64,000 nt of DNA from JADCRZ01 sp037718865 (GTDB taxonomy: Bacteria; Bacteroidota; Bacteroidia; Chitinophagales; Chitinophagaceae), in NCBI GenBank assembly GCA_037718865.1, contig JBBJMP010000020.1, positions 52,227-116,226 on the forward strand, written 5' to 3'. The notes under the pieces were generated by a model, which saw only the letters and a program-made list of their open reading frames with translations, ran no database searches and was not told the DNA's origin. Position numbers and translations under genes: made by a program. This document shows positions 61,170 through 64,000 of this stretch, piece after piece (position 1 is the first letter of the stretch; each line of letters begins with the position of its first letter).

Positions 61170-63821
61170 ATGAAGATTGTTGAGATAAACGTTCTGAAAG
61201 GTCCCAACTATTGGAGCGTTCGCCGTCCCAAACTTATTCAAATGAAACTCGACCTTGAAGAAATGGAACATCGTCCCAGCAATACGATTCCTGGATTCAG
61301 GGAGAACCTGGAGAATCGATTCCCCGGCCTCTATGAGCACCGTTGCAGCGTTGGCGTTCCGGGAGGCTTTTTGCAGAGAGTGGAAGAAGGTACCTGGATG
61401 GGTCATATTATTGAACATATTGCCCTGGAAATGCAAACCATGGCCGGCATGGAGACTGGTTTTGGCAGAACCCGTGGCTCGGGAAAAGAAGGTGAATACT
61501 ATGTTGTATTCAGTTATATGGAAGAAGAAGCCGGCGTATACGCGGCTAAGGCTTCGGTAGCGGTAGTGCAGGCTATTGCAGACGGAACGGAATATAACCT
61601 GGAAAATGATATCCAGCAATTACGGATCATCAGGGAAGAAACCCGCTTGGGACCGTCAACCGGATGTATCGTCGATGAAGCAATCAAAAGGGGAATTCCT
61701 AACATCAGGCTAAACAAGCATAGCCTGGTACAACTGGGATACGGTGTAAATCAGAAACGGATCCGGGCAACCATTGCAGGCACCACATCTTCTATTGCCG
61801 TAGACATCGCCTGCGATAAAGAAGAAACGAAAAACCTGCTGGGTGCGGCAGAAATACCCGTACCCCGGGGAAGGATCGTCCGTACACCGGATGAATTGAA
61901 ACACGCAATCGACCTCATCGGTTATCCGGCCGTGCTAAAACCCGTCGACGGCAATCATGGTAAAGGAGCCACTACAAATATCGTCAATTGGGACCAGGCC
62001 CTGAAGGCGCTTGAAGACGCACAGCATTACAGCACAAGTGTGATCTGCGAAAAATTCATTACAGGCTTTGACTTCCGGGTACTTGTTATCAACTATAAAT
62101 TTATATGTGCCGCACTTCGTACACCCGCGAGCGTTAAAGGCGACGGCACACATACTATAGAATGGTTAATTGAGGAAACGAATAAAGATCCGAAACGGGG
62201 TTACGGCCATGAAAATGTATTAACGCAGATCCGTGTCGACGGCTTTACCCAGAAAATGCTTGACGAAAAGGGGTATACGCTACAAACCATCCCTGCACCC
62301 GGAGAGCTGGTCTTGCTAAAACCTACGGCCAACCTGAGCACCGGCGGAACTTCAACCGATGTCACAGACCAGGTGCATCCCGTAAACATTTTTCTGGCCG
62401 AACGGATAGCAAAGATCATCGGCCTGGATATTTGCGGTATAGATATTATGGCGCCTGACCTCAAAACTCCGTTGTTTGAAAGCGGAGGGGCGGTGCTTGA
62501 AGTAAATGCGGCTCCCGGTTTCCGGATGCACATTGAACCGGTAGAGGGTTTGCCGCGTAATGTTGCGGAACCTGTGATTGATATGTTATTTCCAAAAGGC
62601 AGCGCAGGAACGATCCCTATCATTGCCGTCACCGGCACCAACGGGAAAACGACTACAACCCGACTTATCGCCCACATATGTAAAACGGCAGGTTATAAAT
62701 GCGGGTTCACTACGTCAGACGGTGTGTATATCCAAAACCAGCTGATGATGAAAGGCGATTGCACGGGCCCCGTAAGTGCCCAGTTTGTTCTTAAAGATCC
62801 AACGGTAGATTTTGCGGTGCTGGAATGCGCAAGAGGTGGTATTCTCAGGGCAGGACTTGGTTTTCAACATTGTGACATCGCTATTGTCACCAATGTAACG
62901 GCAGATCACATTGGCCTGGGAGGTATCGATAACCTCGAACAAATGGCTAAGGTAAAAGCCGTATTGACGGAAACCGTTTTTCCCCACGGGTTCACCATTC
63001 TTAATGCCGATGATGACCTGGTGTACGAAATGAGGAAAAATCTGGATTGCAATGTGGCGTTTTTCAGCATGGATGAAACCAATCCAAGAATAAAGCAACA
63101 TTGTGCAGAAGGTGGTTATGCGGCCGTTTTTGAAAATGGTTATGTTTCAATTATGAAAGGAAACTGGAAGATAAGGATTGAAAAAGTGACAGACATCCCC
63201 CTGACCTTTGAAGGAAAGGCGATACATAATATTATGAACACTTTGCCGGCTATCCTGGCAACATACCTTTATCGTAATATAAGGATCGAAGATATAAAGC
63301 TTGCCCTCCAGTTATTTACACCTTCTCCGGTTCAAACTCCTGGGCGGCTGAACTTGTTTCAATTCAAACATTTTCAGCTGCTGGTTGACTTTGCTCATAA
63401 TCCTGCCGGTCTGAAATTGCTGGGTGAATTTTTAAGAAGAATGGAAGGCACTCCGAAAATTGGTATCATCAGCGGTACAGGCGACCGCAGAGACGAAGAC
63501 ATCAGAGAACTGGGAAGCATATCAGCTACCTGCTTTGATGAGATTATAATCAGACAGGACAAACATCTGCGTGGACGCACGGCAGACGAGATCATTCGTT
63601 TACTGATCGAAGGTATTCATCAAACAAAAACAAGGGATATTCCGGTTACCATCATCTACAACGAAAAAGAGGCTATCATGCATGCTTATAACCACGCTAC
63701 ACCAGGCTGCCTGATCACTATCATGTGTGATGTAGTTACAGACGCACTGGATTTAGTGAAGAAGTTAAAGGAAGATGAGGATAACGGAGTTCGGAGTTCG
63801 GGGGTTAAGCCTCAAAGTTAA
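61170..63821 (+). CDS. cphA: cyanophycin synthetase
   Basis: CphA builds cyanophycin from Asp and Arg with ATP, without a ribosome. The 883-residue protein has the N-terminal domain (MKIVEINVLKGPNYWS, about 1-160), an ATP-grasp domain (about 215-480; VLKPVDGNHGKGATTN) and a C-terminal Mur-ligase-like domain with the P-loop GTNGKT at 489-494. These add Asp and Arg respectively in known enzymes. The length is normal. It is paired with a divergent cphB. Aspartate supply (ppc) and nitrogen uptake (amt, gltBD) are in the same window. Confidence 0.95.
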   Translation: MKIVEINVLKGPNYWSVRRPKLIQMKLDLEEMEHRPSNTIPGFRENLENRFPGLYEHRCSVGVPGGFLQRVEEGTWMGHIIEHIALEMQTMAGMETGFGRTRGSGKEGEYYVVFSYMEEEAGVYAAKASVAVVQAIADGTEYNLENDIQQLRIIREETRLGPSTGCIVDEAIKRGIPNIRLNKHSLVQLGYGVNQKRIRATIAGTTSSIAVDIACDKEETKNLLGAAEIPVPRGRIVRTPDELKHAIDLIGYPAVLKPVDGNHGKGATTNIVNWDQALKALEDAQHYSTSVICEKFITGFDFRVLVINYKFICAALRTPASVKGDGTHTIEWLIEETNKDPKRGYGHENVLTQIRVDGFTQKMLDEKGYTLQTIPAPGELVLLKPTANLSTGGTSTDVTDQVHPVNIFLAERIAKIIGLDICGIDIMAPDLKTPLFESGGAVLEVNAAPGFRMHIEPVEGLPRNVAEPVIDMLFPKGSAGTIPIIAVTGTNGKTTTTRLIAHICKTAGYKCGFTTSDGVYIQNQLMMKGDCTGPVSAQFVLKDPTVDFAVLECARGGILRAGLGFQHCDIAIVTNVTADHIGLGGIDNLEQMAKVKAVLTETVFPHGFTILNADDDLVYEMRKNLDCNVAFFSMDETNPRIKQHCAEGGYAAVFENGYVSIMKGNWKIRIEKVTDIPLTFEGKAIHNIMNTLPAILATYLYRNIRIEDIKLALQLFTPSPVQTPGRLNLFQFKHFQLLVDFAHNPAGLKLLGEFLRRMEGTPKIGIISGTGDRRDEDIRELGSISATCFDEIIIRQDKHLRGRTADEIIRLLIEGIHQTKTRDIPVTIIYNEKEAIMHAYNHATPGCLITIMCDVVTDALDLVKKLKEDEDNGVRSSGVKPQS

Positions 63822-63866
63822 AGCAGGGGTAGGAACTTGAACTTCAAACGCTGAACTCTATAAATA

Positions 63867-63898
63867 TTTGGAACTATTTTTCTCAATACGTATTTTTG
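63867..63898 (+). promoter_or_regulatory. tRNA-Gln promoter
   Basis: TTTG (63867-63870), a 20-base spacer and TATTTTTG (63891-63898) match both consensus elements exactly, 31 bases before the tRNA. Confidence 0.75.
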
Positions 63899-63929
63899 CC
63901 AACGTTATTTCTAAGCTGCATAAGCAGTT

Positions 63930-64000
63930 TGCCCGATAGTATAAAGGTAGTACGACAGTTTTTGGTACTGTTTGTCTTGGTTCGAATCCAGGTCGGGCAA
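63930..64000 (+). tRNA. trnQ: tRNA-Gln (TTG anticodon)
   Basis: Acceptor arms TGCCCGA/TCGGGCA. The anticodon loop is TTTTGGT on stem ACAGT/ACTGT, and the T-arm has GGTTCGAATCC. It is 71 bases long and ends with the discriminator base at the last base of the window. Confidence 0.93.

Noticed and set aside
61026..61619. 197-codon frame antisense to cphA
   Set aside because: It covers the coding N-terminus of cyanophycin synthetase and has no recognisable domain.

Overview
The window looks like chromosome of a Bacteroidota bacterium, most likely family Chitinophagaceae. Several signs agree. Promoters have the TTTG / TAnnTTTG form, with best examples before ppc, tRNA-Gln and the secE operon. The tRNA-Thr/Tyr/Gly/Thr-tuf-tRNA-Trp-secE-nusG-rplKAJL-rpoB block has the order seen in this phylum. 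There is a type IX secretion pair (PorU2/PorV2-like) and degenerate dispersed intergenic repeats. Intergenic DNA is AT-rich and Shine-Dalgarno sequences are mostly weak. The species cannot be named from the sequence alone.

Layout. (1) 1-6.6 kb: branched-chain amino-acid operon ilvD-ilvB-ilvN-ilvC-ilvA. (2) 6.8-15.8 kb: nitrogen assimilation, with glutamate synthase gltB-gltD, ammonium transporter amt and an outer-membrane porin. (3) 15.9-23.7 kb: ppc and the divergent threonine operon thrA-thrB-thrC, preceded by a small Thr/Ile-rich leader ORF. (4) 23.8-35.1 kb, minus strand: rpoB, an inserted AsmA-like membrane protein, rplL, rplJ, rplA, rplK, nusG, secE, tRNA-Trp, tuf and four tRNAs. rpoC is not next to rpoB. 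(5) 35.4-37.8 kb: hpf, a Xer recombinase, rpsU and ribE. (6) 37.8-49.5 kb: a YfhO-like membrane protein, a VOC protein, a small unknown protein, PorU2 and PorV2-like proteins, tyrS and an alpha/beta hydrolase. (7) 49.6-59.4 kb: an AT-rich accessory island. It holds attC-like foldable sites, small cassette-like genes (DUF1801, MerR, NAD(P)-binding, metallo-beta-lactamase fold), decayed IS630 and IS91 transposases, an intact 503-residue protein just downstream of the IS91 fragment, a beta-propeller protein and an exported Ntn hydrolase. (8) 59.4-64 kb: a GNAT acetyltransferase, divergent cyanophycinase and cyanophycin synthetase, and tRNA-Gln.

How the genes fit together. PEP carboxylase makes oxaloacetate, the precursor of aspartate. 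Aspartate feeds both thrABC and cyanophycin. Threonine feeds ilvA and then ilvBNCD. Amt and GltBD supply the amino nitrogen, and cyanophycin can store surplus nitrogen. The ppc and thr promoters interleave on opposite strands, so carbon entry and the aspartate family may be tied at transcription.

The observations most worth following are the threonine-operon leader peptide, the split of rpoB from rpoC, the attC-like cassette island without a visible integrase, a 77-bp direct repeat bracketing 5.9 kb of mobile DNA, and the 503-residue protein coupled to the IS91 remnant.
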